Counted from the first letter of the stretch, positions 25,429 through 35,633 are shown. The stretch: DNA of 64,000 nucleotides from Pseudomonas kairouanensis (GCF_004682055.1 NZ_QUZU01000011.1:1-64000); one strand, 5' to 3'. The notes: generated from the sequence alone by a model not told the origin. Numbers and translations are program-made.

Positions 25429-25482
25429 TCAAAAGGTGAGAGGTGTCTAGTCCCTCAACCTGGTGAGCGGTGCAACAAACGC

Positions 25483-26907
<1,425 letters not shown>

Positions 26908-27089
26908 GACGGAAATCATCTCGATATGGACCCGGAACTGGCCGGAACGCTGTGAATGCTAGGCTTGTGCGTGTTTTTGGGCCAATGCTGTTAAACACTG
27001 GGCTATGCATAAACGGCATAATGCGGATGTGACCCGGCTATCATGGCGGGCGTGTGTACCAAAATGGTGCAGACCCGTGGGAGGAAGTG

Positions 27090-27998
27090 ATGAACCTAGA
27101 GAGCAAATGGCTGGAAGACTTCAGCGCCCTGGCGGCCACCCGCAGCTTTTCCCAGGCAGCCGAGCGGCGCTTCGTAACCCAGCCGGCATTCAGCCGACGC
27201 ATCCGTAGCCTGGAGGCTGCGTTGGGGCTGACGTTGGTCAACCGTTCGCGTACGCCGGTGGAATTAACAGCGGCCGGGCAACTGTTCCTAGTGACTGCGC
27301 GCACCGTTGTCGAGCAGCTCGGTGAAGTGCTGCGCCATTTGCACCATCTTGAAGGCGGGCAGGGCGAAGTCATGCAAGTGGCCGCTGCCCACTCCCTGGC
27401 GCTGGGGTTTTTCCCGCGTTGGATCGCGCAACTGCGCAACGAAGGCCTGAACATCGCCACGCGGCTGGTGGCCACCAACGTCGGCGACGCTGTGCATGCC
27501 CTGCGCGAAGGCGGCTGCGATTTGATGCTGGCGTTCTACGACCCGGACGCGGCCATGCAGATGGACGCGGAAATCTTCCCGTCCCTGCACCTGGGTAACA
27601 CCGAAATGCTGCCGGTGTGTGCTGCTGATGCCGATGGCAAGCCGCTGTTTGACCTGGAAGGCGAGGGCAGTGTGCCGCTGCTGGCCTACAGCGCCGGCGC
27701 GTTCCTGGGGCGTTCGGTGCATTTGCTGCTGCGCCAGCGTGCGCTGCGTTTTACCACCGTGTACGAAACCGCCATGGCCGACAGCCTCAAGAGCATGGCG
27801 CTGGAAGGCTTGGGCATTGCCTGGGTGCCGCAGTTGAGCGTACGTGCCGAGCTGGCGCGCGGTGAGCTGGTGGTCTGCGGCGGGCCCCAATGGCATGTGC
27901 CGCTGGAGATTCGTCTGTATCGCTGTGCGTTGGTGCGCAAGGCGAATGTGCGGTTGTTGTGGCGCAAGTTGGAGGGTGGGGCGGCACAAAGCACCTGA
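27090..27998 (+). CDS. LysR-family regulator divergent from aspA
   Basis: A 302-residue LTTR: HTH (LEDFSALAATRSFSQAAERR, TQPAFSRRIRSLEAALG) and substrate-binding domain (from about 90; GIAWVPQLSVRAELARGELV near the end). ATG 27090 follows GGGAGGAAG, a strong ribosome site; the frame runs further upstream but without a better start. The 182-bp divergent spacer contains two GCATAA copies at 27004-27020, possible operator elements. It probably activates aspA; the inducer is unknown. Confidence 0.88.
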   Translation: MNLESKWLEDFSALAATRSFSQAAERRFVTQPAFSRRIRSLEAALGLTLVNRSRTPVELTAAGQLFLVTARTVVEQLGEVLRHLHHLEGGQGEVMQVAAAHSLALGFFPRWIAQLRNEGLNIATRLVATNVGDAVHALREGGCDLMLAFYDPDAAMQMDAEIFPSLHLGNTEMLPVCAADADGKPLFDLEGEGSVPLLAYSAGAFLGRSVHLLLRQRALRFTTVYETAMADSLKSMALEGLGIAWVPQLSVRAELARGELVVCGGPQWHVPLEIRLYRCALVRKANVRLLWRKLEGGAAQST

Positions 27999-28015
27999 AT
28001 GCGATGCAGATCAAA

Positions 28016-28103
28016 TGTGGGAGCGGGCTTGCTCGCGAATGCGGTGTATCAGACACAGATTTTTGACTGACCCACCGCATTCGCGAGCAAGCCCGCTCCC
28101 ACA
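28016..28103. repeat. REPIN, GAGCGGGCTTGCTCGCGA class
   Basis: Facing REP units (TGTGGGAGCGGGCTTGCTCG and its inverse) between the LysR gene and the purE leader. The gap 27999-28330 holds this repeat, then the purE promoter and leader. Confidence 0.92.
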
Positions 28104-28206
28104 GGGTTTTGCAATGTCCTGGACTGACTCTTGAGTCAATAAAACCGCCACTTTACTCCGCTAGACAGATGGTCATCCAAGGGGCTGTTTATCTGGATTA
28201 TTACGG

Positions 28207-28212
28207 TATACT
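28207..28212 (+). promoter_or_regulatory. Probable -10 box of purEK
   Basis: TATACT preceded by TTACGG, about 124 bp before purE. A -35 near 28184-28191 (CTGTTT) is weak. Transcripts starting just downstream would run through a GGCC-rich stem and the terminator at 28251-28292 before reaching purE. Confidence 0.45.
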
Positions 28213-28250
28213 GCGCGGCCTTCGGCCGGTCCAACCGGCCATATTTCGTA

Positions 28251-28292
28251 CAACAAGCCACGCCGGATTTCCCGCGTGGCTTGTTGTTTTTT
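28251..28292 (+). terminator. Strong intrinsic terminator in the purE leader (candidate attenuator)
   Basis: CAACAAGCCACGC and GCGTGGCTTGTTG form a perfect 13-bp stem with a 10-base loop, followed by a run of T. It ends 38 bp before the purE ATG. No gene upstream on this strand needs a terminator so close to purE (the LysR gene ends 250 bp earlier). A second stem, GGCCTTCGGCCGGTCCAACC with following GGCC, lies at 28216-28240 just before it. Confidence 0.75.
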
Positions 28293-28330
28293 GACGCGCC
28301 TGCGGGCGCCCAGAGAGAAGAGGCACGACG

Positions 28331-28822
28331 ATGAGTGCATTGGTTGGCGTGATCATGGGCTCCAAGTCCGATTGGTCCACCCTTAGCCACACCGCCGATA
28401 TGCTGGAAAAACTCGGCATTCCGTATGAAGTGAAAGTGGTCTCTGCCCACCGCACCCCGGATTTGCTGTTCCAGTATGCCGATGAAGCAGAATCCCGTGG
28501 CATCGAGGTGATCATCGCCGGTGCCGGCGGTGCAGCGCATTTGCCAGGCATGTGTGCAGCCAAGACCCATCTGCCAGTACTCGGCGTGCCGGTGCAGTCG
28601 GCGATGCTCTCGGGCGTGGATTCGCTGTTGTCCATCGTGCAGATGCCAGCCGGCATTCCGGTGGCAACCCTGGCAATCGGCAAGGCTGGCGCTATCAACG
28701 CCGCCCTGCTGTCCGCCAGTATCCTGGGCGCCAAGCACCCGCAGTTCCATGCGGTGCTGAAAAAATTCCGTGCTGAGCAGACAGACAGCGTGCTGGACAA
28801 TCCAGACCCACGCATCGCCTGA
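28331..28822 (+). CDS. purE: N5-carboxyaminoimidazole ribonucleotide mutase
   Basis: A 163-residue Pur[21 protein letters not shown] start, the SAHRTPD motif with the catalytic His, [12 protein letters not shown] and [20 protein letters not shown]. It moves the carboxyl group of N5-CAIR to give CAIR in de novo purine synthesis. purK follows after 11 bp, so the two are one operon. The leader contains a strong terminator. Confidence 0.96.
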   Translation: MSALVGVIMGSKSDWSTLSHTADMLEKLGIPYEVKVVSAHRTPDLLFQYADEAESRGIEVIIAGAGGAAHLPGMCAAKTHLPVLGVPVQSAMLSGVDSLLSIVQMPAGIPVATLAIGKAGAINAALLSASILGAKHPQFHAVLKKFRAEQTDSVLDNPDPRIA

Positions 28823-28833
28823 GGTTGTTGACG

Positions 28834-29919
28834 ATGAAAATCGGTGTAATCGGTGGCGGCCAACTGGGCCGTATGCTGGCCCTGGCGGGAACCCCGCTGG
28901 GGATGAACTTCGCTTTCCTGGACCCGGCGCCGGACGCCTGTGCGGGCGCGCTGGGTGAACACCTGCGTGCTGACTACAGCGACCCGGACCATCTGCGCCA
29001 ACTGGCCGATGAAGTCGACCTGGTGACCTTCGAGTTCGAAAGTGTCCCGGCTGAAACCGTGGCCTTCCTCTCGCAGTTCGTGCCGGTGTACCCGAGCGCC
29101 GAGGCCTTGCGCATCGCTCGCGACCGTTGGTTCGAGAAAAGCATGTTCAAGGACCTGGGTATCCCGACCCCGGCCTTCGCCGATATCCAGTCCCAGGCGG
29201 ACCTGGACGCCGCCGTCGCCAGCATCGGCCTGCCGGCTGTGCTGAAAACCCGCACCCTGGGTTACGACGGCAAGGGCCAGAAAGTCCTGCGCACCGCCGC
29301 CGATGTGGTTGGCACCTTCGCCGAGCTGGGCAGCGTGGCGTGCTTGCTGGAAGGCTTCGTGCCATTCACCGGCGAAGTATCGTTGATCGCCGTGCGTGCC
29401 CGCGATGGCGAAACCCGCTTCTACCCGTTGGTGCACAACACCCACGACAGCGGCATCCTCAAGCTGTCGGTGGCCAGCACCGATCACCCGTTGCAGGCCC
29501 TGGCCGAAGACTATTCCAGCCGTGTGCTCAAGCAACTGGATTACGTCGGCGTGATGGCGTTCGAGTTCTTTGAAGTCGACGGTGGCCTCAAGGCCAACGA
29601 AATCGCCCCGCGTGTGCACAACTCCGGGCATTGGACCACCGAAGGCGCCGAGTGCAGCCAGTTCGAAAACCACCTGCGGGCGGTGGCGGGCTTGCCGCTG
29701 GGCTCCACGGCCAAGGTGGGCGAGAGCGCCATGCTCAACTTCATCGGCACGGTGCCGGCGGTAGAAAAAGTCATCGCTATCGATGATTGCCACCTGCATC
29801 ACTACGGCAAGGCCTTCAAGGCCGGGCGCAAGGTCGGCCACGCCAACCTGCGTTGCAAGGATCGCGCAACGCTTGAGGCGCAAATCCTCAAGGTCGAAGC
29901 ACTGATCGCCGAGCAATAA
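28834..29919 (+). CDS. purK: N5-carboxyaminoimidazole ribonucleotide synthase
   Basis: A 361-residue ATP-grasp enzyme: MKIGVIGGGQLGRMLALAG start, KTRTLGYDGKGQKVL nucleotide loop, and NEIAPRVHNSGHWTTEGAEC near the active site. It makes N5-CAIR from AIR, ATP and bicarbonate, the substrate of PurE. The ATG at 28834 is the family start; a TTG nine bases upstream is unnecessary. Confidence 0.96.
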   Translation: MKIGVIGGGQLGRMLALAGTPLGMNFAFLDPAPDACAGALGEHLRADYSDPDHLRQLADEVDLVTFEFESVPAETVAFLSQFVPVYPSAEALRIARDRWFEKSMFKDLGIPTPAFADIQSQADLDAAVASIGLPAVLKTRTLGYDGKGQKVLRTAADVVGTFAELGSVACLLEGFVPFTGEVSLIAVRARDGETRFYPLVHNTHDSGILKLSVASTDHPLQALAEDYSSRVLKQLDYVGVMAFEFFEVDGGLKANEIAPRVHNSGHWTTEGAECSQFENHLRAVAGLPLGSTAKVGESAMLNFIGTVPAVEKVIAIDDCHLHHYGKAFKAGRKVGHANLRCKDRATLEAQILKVEALIAEQ

Positions 29920-30023
29920 GCCGGACACGGCGGGAACCATTCGGTAACTGCCGTCCTCTGATTGCAGGATGCCAAAGCCTGACTAGGCTTTGGCATAGCT
30001 CACTTCATTCAGAGGGAAATGCC

Positions 30024-30269
30024 ATGGGTATCATCGGAACCATCTTTATCGGCCTGATCGTCGGCCTGCTGGCGCGTTTCCTCAAGCCTGGCGACGACAG
30101 CATGGGCTGGATCATGACCATCCTGCTGGGTATCGCCGGTTCCTTGGCCGCGACCTACGGTGGCCAGGCGCTGGGTATCTACGAAGCCGGTCAAGGCGCA
30201 GGCTTCCTCGGTGCCTTGGTAGGCGCCATCGTGCTGCTGGTGATCTACGGCCTGATCAAAAAGAAATGA
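30024..30269 (+). CDS. GlsB/YeaQ/YmgE-family small membrane protein
   Basis: An 81-residue protein with three hydrophobic segments (MGIIGTIFIGLIVGLLARF; GWIMTILLGIAGSLAATYGG; GFLGALVGAIVLLVIYGLI) and a short basic tail KKK. This is the transglycosylase-associated/GlsB family, usually stress-induced, with unknown biochemical function. The ribosome site GAGGGAAATGCC precedes the ATG. It is transcribed alone, between purK and a hairpin. Confidence 0.88.
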   Translation: MGIIGTIFIGLIVGLLARFLKPGDDSMGWIMTILLGIAGSLAATYGGQALGIYEAGQGAGFLGALVGAIVLLVIYGLIKKK

Positions 30270-30281
30270 TCTAAGCGACAA

Positions 30282-30312
30282 AGCCCTCTGCGCTGCGCAG
30301 GCGCAGAGGGCT
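30282..30312. terminator. Hairpin, probable terminator of the GlsB-like gene
   Basis: AGCCCTCTGCGC and GCGCAGAGGGCT form a perfect 12-bp stem with a 7-base loop. There is no clear T tract after it, so termination strength is uncertain. Confidence 0.55.
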
Positions 30313-30350
30313 AGAATGCCGGCACTGTTTACCTTGCCGAGCTTCTCTTC

Positions 30351-30887
30351 ATGCGCCGTCTTCTGTTGACTGTTCTTCTGCTGGGCTCAAGCCTGGCGCA
30401 CGCCGGTGAACTGCCGGAAACCGACTGGCTCGATCTCATGCCGCTTTCTGACCAGAAAGCCCTCGAAGCCATGCCCGAAATCGACCACAACTCGCCCGAA
30501 GCCCAGGGCACCTTTACCGACAAAGGTGGCTTGAAGCAGAGCAAGGGCCTGCCCGCAGTGATGTACTCCACCAAGACCGTGGCTGCCATGAACGGCAAGA
30601 ACATCCGCATTGGCGGCTACCCGGTGCCGCTGGAAACCGATGTCAAGGGCCGCAGCACGTTGTTCTTCCTGGTGCCGTACCCAGGCGCCTGCATCCATGT
30701 GCCGCCACCGCCGCCCAACCAATTGGTGCTGGTGCGTTATCCCAAGGGGCTGAAGCTGGATGATATCTACACGCCGTTGTGGGTGACGGGCACGCTCAAG
30801 GTGGAGACGGTGAATAACGATTTGGCGGATGCCGCTTATGCGCTGGATGCGGGGAAGGTGAGGGTGGTGAAGGAGTCGGATCTCTAA
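30351..30887 (+). CDS. Secreted DUF3299-like protein
   Basis: A 178-residue periplasmic protein with a signal peptide (MRRLLLTVLLLGSSLAHA, then GELPETDW). The core IGGYPVPLETDVKGRSTLFF, PYPGACIHVPPPPPNQ and TPLWVTGTLKVE match my memory of DUF3299, a family of uncharacterised periplasmic proteins often near lipoprotein or heme transporters. No function is known. It stands alone here, followed by a REPIN. Confidence 0.8.
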   Translation: MRRLLLTVLLLGSSLAHAGELPETDWLDLMPLSDQKALEAMPEIDHNSPEAQGTFTDKGGLKQSKGLPAVMYSTKTVAAMNGKNIRIGGYPVPLETDVKGRSTLFFLVPYPGACIHVPPPPPNQLVLVRYPKGLKLDDIYTPLWVTGTLKVETVNNDLADAAYALDAGKVRVVKESDL

Positions 30888-30905
30888 AGCCCGGCGAAGA
30901 TCCAA

Positions 30906-30994
30906 TGTGGGAGCGGGCTTGCTCGCGAATGCGGTGTATCAGAACCAGGTGAGTTGGCTGATCCACCGCATTCGCGAGCAAGCCCGCTCCCACA
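30906..30994. repeat. REPIN, GAGCGGGCTTGCTCGCGA class
   Basis: Facing REP units with the TGTGGGAGCGGGCTTGCTCG arm and its inverse, between the convergent DUF3299 and mutarotase genes. Confidence 0.92.
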
Positions 30995-31007
30995 TTTTGA
31001 TCTGCGT

Positions 31008-31907
31008 CTACAGGCCGAGACTTGTGATGCTCACACCCAGGGTGTGGCTTTGGCCTGGCGCCAACTCAACAACATCATCCAGCACATTAGCCGTCTCGAT
31101 GCACAGCATGCCCGTCCAACCGTCATCGGCCATGTCATCGAAGGCCTTGGCGCGTTCGGTCCAAGGGTTCCAGATTACGGTGGACTTCGAGCCTTCGCTG
31201 GTGAGCTGGATGCGACGCTGCCAGTCTTGATCGACGATGCTCAACTGCGCCGGCGTATCGAGGTAGATGCGATCCGTCTCGGCGGTGAAGTGCAGCAAAC
31301 CTGATTGGTTTTTCTCGGCCCAGCCGTCAGCGGTATCGATATACGCCGTTCCGTCCAGCCCATCGACGTGCACGTTGCGCACATCGCTCACGGCAAAGTA
31401 CGTATGCAGCGCCTGGCTGAGGGTGACGGTGTCGGTGCCACGGTTGTGGCTGGTCAGGCGAATGTGCAGCTGGTCGTCCAGCAGCAGGCTCAGGGTCAGA
31501 TCCACGGGGTGGGGCCAGCCGGGGAAGCCGCCCGCAGGCACAGGCAAGACCAGGTCGATACGCAGGGCCTCACCTTCAAACTCGGTCCCGGCCAATTCCC
31601 ATAGCGCCGTACGCGCGAAACCATGGGCGCCTGCAGGCTGCTCGCTGTGACGCATCGCCTTGACGCTTTGCGGGTTGCGGTCAAACACGCCAAACCACGG
31701 CCAGCACACCGGCACGCCGGTGCGAATGCCCTTGCCCTTCTTGAACACCGCTTCGGGGTTCGGCCAGATCAGCGGCTGCTCGCCATCACGTTGGTAACTG
31801 AAGATGTGCGCGCCCTGTTGGGCCACCATCAACTCAGCGCCGTTGTGGCGGATGCGCCAGCAGTCCAGCTCGTCGATTTTCACGGTTTCAACGTGGGGCG
31901 TCGGCAT
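31008..31907 (-). CDS. D-hexose-6-phosphate mutarotase (YeaD-like aldose 1-epimerase)
   Basis: A 299-residue galactose-mutarotase-fold protein. TGVPVCWPWFGVFDRNPQSV, HGFARTALWEL and SQALHTYFAVSDVRNVHVDG (catalytic His) are those of the YeaD/D-hexose-6-phosphate mutarotase group. It should interconvert alpha and beta glucose-6-phosphate. MPTPHVETVK at 31907 is chosen over the frame's earlier methionine. Confidence 0.9.
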   Translation of the reverse strand: MPTPHVETVKIDELDCWRIRHNGAELMVAQQGAHIFSYQRDGEQPLIWPNPEAVFKKGKGIRTGVPVCWPWFGVFDRNPQSVKAMRHSEQPAGAHGFARTALWELAGTEFEGEALRIDLVLPVPAGGFPGWPHPVDLTLSLLLDDQLHIRLTSHNRGTDTVTLSQALHTYFAVSDVRNVHVDGLDGTAYIDTADGWAEKNQSGLLHFTAETDRIYLDTPAQLSIVDQDWQRRIQLTSEGSKSTVIWNPWTERAKAFDDMADDGWTGMLCIETANVLDDVVELAPGQSHTLGVSITSLGL

Positions 31908-31965
31908 AACAAAGCACTCTTCATGGCAGGCAATGGGGCAATTGACCGTCAAAACCCGGCGAGGT

Positions 31966-32370
31966 TTAACGTGCGCGCGATGGAACCGAACGCGTGCGGC
32001 CGCTGCCGTCGATGGCGACGAACACGAACACCGCCTCGGTGACCTTGCGCCATTCGCTGGACAGTGGGTCGTCGCTCCACACTTCGACCATCATCTGGAT
32101 CGAGCTGCGGCCGATTTCCAGGGCCTGGGTATAAAAGGACAGCTGCGCACCAACGGCCACTGGCACCAGGAACGCCATGCGATCAATGGCTACCGTGGCG
32201 ACACGTCCGCCAGCGACCTTGCTGGCCATTGCCGTGCCGGCCAGGTCCATCTGCGCGACCAGCCAGCCGCCGAAGATATCGCCAAAGCCGTTGGTTTCAC
32301 GCGGGAGCGCGGTGATTTGCAGGGCGAGGTCGCCTTGCGGGATGGGGTCTTCTTGTTCGAGTTCGATCAT
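31966..32370 (-). CDS. Acyl-CoA thioesterase (YciA-like hotdog fold)
   Basis: A 134-residue hotdog protein: LPRETNGFGDIFGGWLVAQM carries the active-site Asn/Asp region of YciA-type hydrolases, followed by AFLVPVAVGAQLSFYTQALE. It likely hydrolyses acyl-CoAs. ATG 32370 (MIELEQEDP) is the family-type start; the open frame beyond it is non-coding. It lies 58 bp upstream of the mutarotase gene on the same strand. Confidence 0.88.
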   Translation of the reverse strand: MIELEQEDPIPQGDLALQITALPRETNGFGDIFGGWLVAQMDLAGTAMASKVAGGRVATVAIDRMAFLVPVAVGAQLSFYTQALEIGRSSIQMMVEVWSDDPLSSEWRKVTEAVFVFVAIDGSGRTRSVPSRAR

Positions 32371-32610
32371 GCCGGGGATGCCTCTCAAGACTGCGGGTTC
32401 TGGCGCGTGCGTGGGCCGAGTATATCGACACCCTCGCGCCGCGACGACCGTCTGTGGCTGATTTGGTCGGCAATTAGCCGCTGTATCGCGGCTTTTTGCC
32501 GCAACTGTGCTTGTGATGTGCTTTTGCAAGCGATTTGCTATCTTGCCCAACCCGTCCTGGCGCAGCCTGCACCTTGATTTGCCGTTTTGACTAATAAGAG
32601 AAGCCTTGCC

Positions 32611-33900
32611 ATGTCCTCCGTGCCCGCAAGCAGTGCGCAACCGTCGCGCCCGCTGACCCGCAACGACTACAAAACCCTGTCGCTGTCTGCCTTGGGCGGG
32701 GCGCTGGAATTTTATGATTTCATTATTTTCGTGTTTTTCGCCACCGTGGTCGGAAAACTCTTTTTCCCGGTGGATATGCCTGAATGGCTGCGCATGATGC
32801 AGACCTTCGGCATTTTTGCCGCCGGTTACCTGGCACGCCCACTGGGCGGCATCATCATGGCGCACTTCGGCGACCTGCTGGGGCGCAAGAAGATGTTCAC
32901 CCTGAGCATCTTCATGATGGCCGTGCCGACCCTGATCATGGGCCTGCTGCCAACCTACGCGCAGATCGGCCTGTGGGCGCCAATCCTGTTGCTGCTGATG
33001 CGCGTCATCCAGGGCGCCGCCATTGGCGGTGAGGTCCCAGGCGCGTGGGTATTCGTCTCCGAGCACGTACCTCCGCGTCACGTCGGTTACGCCTGCGGCA
33101 CCCTCACCAGCGGCCTTACCGCCGGCATTCTGCTGGGCTCGCTGGTGGCGACCGCCATCAACACCCTGTACACCCCGGTAGAAGTGTCGGACTACGCCTG
33201 GCGCATCCCGTTCCTGCTGGGCGGCGTGTTCGGCCTGTTGTCGGTGTACCTGCGCCGTTGGTTGCATGAAACGCCGATCTTCGCCGAGATGCAGCAACGC
33301 AAGACCCTGGCTGCCGAGCTGCCATTGCGTGCCGTACTGCGTGACCACCGTGGCGCCATCGTGCTGTCGATGCTGCTGACCTGGTTGCTGTCGGCCGGGA
33401 TCGTGGTTGTCATCCTGATGACCCCGACTGTGCTGCAGACCGTCTACCACTTCAGTGCGACTGTTGCCCTGCAAGCCAACAGCCTGGCCATCGTCACCCT
33501 GAGCCTGGGCTGCATCGCCTCCGGCGCATTGGCCGACCGCTTCGGCGCTGGCCGCGTGCTGGTGGCCGGTTGCGCGCTGTTGCTGGCGACGTCCTGGACG
33601 CTGTACCACAGCCTCATCGACCACCCGGACTGGCTGTTCCCGCTGTATGCCCTGACCGGTTTGTTTGTAGGCACCATCGGTGTCGTGCCTTACGTCATGG
33701 TCAAGGCTTTCCCGCCGGTGGTGCGCTTCAGTGGGTTGTCGTTCTCCTACAACGTCGCCTACGCCATCTTCGGCGGCCTGACGCCGCTGGCGGTGTCGCT
33801 GCTGATGAAGGAAAGCCCGATGGGCCCGTCCTACTATGTTGCCGCCCTGTGCGTGATGGGGATGTTGGTGGGTGGGTATCTGTGGAAGCGTTCGCGCTGA
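32611..33900 (+). CDS. MFS transporter, metabolite:H+ symporter type
   Basis: A 429-residue major facilitator with 12 predicted membrane segments. The ALGGALEFYDFIIFVFFATV first segment, the GDLLGRKKMFTLSIF loop 2-3 motif and RVIQGAAIGGEVPGAWVFVS are typical of the MHS (ProP/KgtP/ShiA) subfamily. The substrate is probably a small organic acid or osmolyte but cannot be assigned. ATG 32611 (MSSVPASSAQ) is preceded by AAGAGAAGCC. It converges on the broken PIN gene with only three bases between the stops. Confidence 0.88.
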   Translation: MSSVPASSAQPSRPLTRNDYKTLSLSALGGALEFYDFIIFVFFATVVGKLFFPVDMPEWLRMMQTFGIFAAGYLARPLGGIIMAHFGDLLGRKKMFTLSIFMMAVPTLIMGLLPTYAQIGLWAPILLLLMRVIQGAAIGGEVPGAWVFVSEHVPPRHVGYACGTLTSGLTAGILLGSLVATAINTLYTPVEVSDYAWRIPFLLGGVFGLLSVYLRRWLHETPIFAEMQQRKTLAAELPLRAVLRDHRGAIVLSMLLTWLLSAGIVVVILMTPTVLQTVYHFSATVALQANSLAIVTLSLGCIASGALADRFGAGRVLVAGCALLLATSWTLYHSLIDHPDWLFPLYALTGLFVGTIGVVPYVMVKAFPPVVRFSGLSFSYNVAYAIFGGLTPLAVSLLMKESPMGPSYYVAALCVMGMLVGGYLWKRSR

Positions 33901-33903
33901 GTT

Positions 33904-34398
33904 TCAATCTGGCTCTCGCCATCGCGAGAACCTGATTTCGCATTCGGCGCCAGGCAATCTGGCGCCATGCCACAGCATGTTTTCCAGGGCCAGGGCGGCT
34001 ACTGATGGTGTAATCGCATGGTGTTCCACCATAAGGTCCAGCAACCAAAGTGCGCCGCGCACCTGGAGACCATCTTTCTTCGCCTGACGACGCAGCTTTC
34101 CATCGCCTGTCAGCAATGGCCGCCCTGTTTAATGAGCCAGTAAATAGCAGGAGACGTCGGCCATTGAGCTGTTGCCATGCTCGGATTTAAGTTTGAGTAA
34201 CTTCTGTACCCCGGTTTCATCAAATGATTCCACCACCAACCCTTGAGCAAGTAGTTCATCCTGAGGGAAGTCTTCCAGTTCATAGAGCACAAAGTCGGTA
34301 CAGCAGAGTGCAAAAGGCAGCTTGAACATCTGATCCAGCAGTCCGGCATTTCTGAAGTCGATCCAGATATTCGTGTCGCTGATATAGATCAGATTCAT
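33904..34398 (-). pseudogene. PIN-domain toxin interrupted by an in-frame TAA
   Basis: The frame starting MNLIYISDTNIWIDFRNAGL (34398) reads a PIN domain with the acidic residues DTN, ELED and MADVSCYLLAH, then stops at TAA (34129-34131). The same frame continues straight on with TGRPLLTGDGKLRRQAKKDG, the expected last part of the fold including the fourth Asp, and runs to 33904. So one codon (perhaps AAA or CAA) became a stop; there is no frameshift. The intact protein would have 164 residues. Its ATG overlaps the stop of the HTH-ImmA gene, as in known antitoxin-PIN pairs. The truncated 89-residue product would lack the last metal ligand. Confidence 0.8.
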
Positions 34399-35429
34399 GC
34401 ACTTTCCAGTGCCTTCAAGGGCCTACGCAGTAATTCCGCAGCCCGTGACCTAGTAATAAGCTCCTCGGCCAGAGCCCAGAATACTAGCGACTCGAAACGT
34501 TGCGGCGGCTTGCAGGGCAGGGGCTCGGGTTCGGCTTTGCGCCAGCCATTGGTGCTGAATTGGATGGTGAGTAGCTTGTAGCCTGCATCCCCCAGCAGAT
34601 GGAGATCTTTTAGGCGCCTAAGCGCAGCGTGCATTGATAACCCGTACTGGCGTTTGGCGATCAACAACTCCTGGGGATGAATTCTGGAGCGCGGACGGCT
34701 GCCAAAGTCACGGATTACTGCGCTGGCTGGATAGAGAAAAGCACCAGCGAAACGGTGGCAGCAATGTTCCTTTTCGCGTTCTGGCATGTCTTCGGGCAGT
34801 TGCATCACCCAATGGCCCAATTCGTGAGCGGCAGTGAAGCGAATCCGTTCACCCGGGCGTTTGGCGTTCAAGGCGATCAGCACATGCTCACCGTCGCGGG
34901 TGGCTACGCAGGCGCCATCAAAGTCGTCGGTCCCGTCCAGCATGACCACCTTGATACCATGTTCTTCCAACTGCTCAGTCAGGTGGGCAATCGGATCGCC
35001 GCCAATGCCCCAGTGTCTGCGCAGCTCATCCGCAGCGAATTCGGCTTCTTCAATCGAAGAAACTGGCAACCAGCGCGCCTGGGTTTTGGCCGTCTGGATG
35101 TCTAGAGGATCAAAGCACTCTTCAAGGGCGATATAACGCTCCAAATGCTCGCGAACTTGTTCCTCAACCTGGACTTGGCGGTATTGAGGCATCTTGGCAA
35201 GTTTACGAAACTCCAATGGCGCGAGCGGCAGGGCTTGCGGGCGGAAGAAATATTCCGGGCTCACCTCCAATGCCTTGGCCAATTGCAGAAGACGCTGAGA
35301 GTTCGGGGTACTTAAGCCTTTTTCATACTTGCTCAATCCCTGCTTGGTGATGTCGCCCAGCCTAAGTGCCAGCGCTTCAAGCGACATGCCTTGCAATAGC
35401 CTTGCGCGACGAATTCGATCGTTGATCAT
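34395..35429 (-). CDS. HTH-XRE / ImmA-IrrE metallopeptidase-like antitoxin
   Basis: A 344-residue protein with an N-terminal Cro/C1-type HTH (about 4-58; MSLEALALRLGDITKQGLSK, YEKGLSTPNSQRLLQLAKAL) and a zincin domain of the ImmA/IrrE family with the HExxH motif in FTAAHELGHWVMQL. It is paired with a downstream PIN gene (ATGA overlap), an arrangement described for type II toxin-antitoxin modules (COG2856 with a PIN partner). It may repress its own promoter through the inverted repeat at 35439-35486. The start MINDRIRRARLLQGM at 35429 follows GGAGACC. Confidence 0.87.
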   Translation of the reverse strand: MINDRIRRARLLQGMSLEALALRLGDITKQGLSKYEKGLSTPNSQRLLQLAKALEVSPEYFFRPQALPLAPLEFRKLAKMPQYRQVQVEEQVREHLERYIALEECFDPLDIQTAKTQARWLPVSSIEEAEFAADELRRHWGIGGDPIAHLTEQLEEHGIKVVMLDGTDDFDGACVATRDGEHVLIALNAKRPGERIRFTAAHELGHWVMQLPEDMPEREKEHCCHRFAGAFLYPASAVIRDFGSRPRSRIHPQELLIAKRQYGLSMHAALRRLKDLHLLGDAGYKLLTIQFSTNGWRKAEPEPLPCKPPQRFESLVFWALAEELITRSRAAELLRRPLKALESA

Positions 35430-35438
35430 GGGAGGTCT

Positions 35439-35486
35439 CCTTAGGTTGACAAGGCTATTCTGAAACCACTTTTTGTCAACCTTAGG
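35439..35486. promoter_or_regulatory. Inverted repeat operator upstream of the HTH-ImmA gene
   Basis: CCTTAGGTTGACAA (35439-35452) and TTGTCAACCTTAGG (35473-35486) are inverted copies, 13 of 14 positions alike, with a 20-bp spacer. The right arm contains TTGACA on the minus strand, a perfect -35 for the antitoxin gene. The left arm lies 10 bp before its ATG, ideal for autorepression. Confidence 0.65.
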
Positions 35487-35633
35487 TGAAAGGCTTATTG
35501 GCAAACGGGACGTGCAAATTAGGACCCCGTCGTCCGAGCGACAACCCTAAATATCTGTGGGAAATTTCTAGTCTTCGACGGTAGGTTCGCCATAGGTGGG
35601 CCGGACTACTTCGTATAGTGGCCTTTCATCTAA

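Noticed and set aside
34116..34398. Frameshift in the PIN gene
   Set aside because: On reading the codons, both halves are in the same frame; the break is a TAA, not an insertion or deletion.
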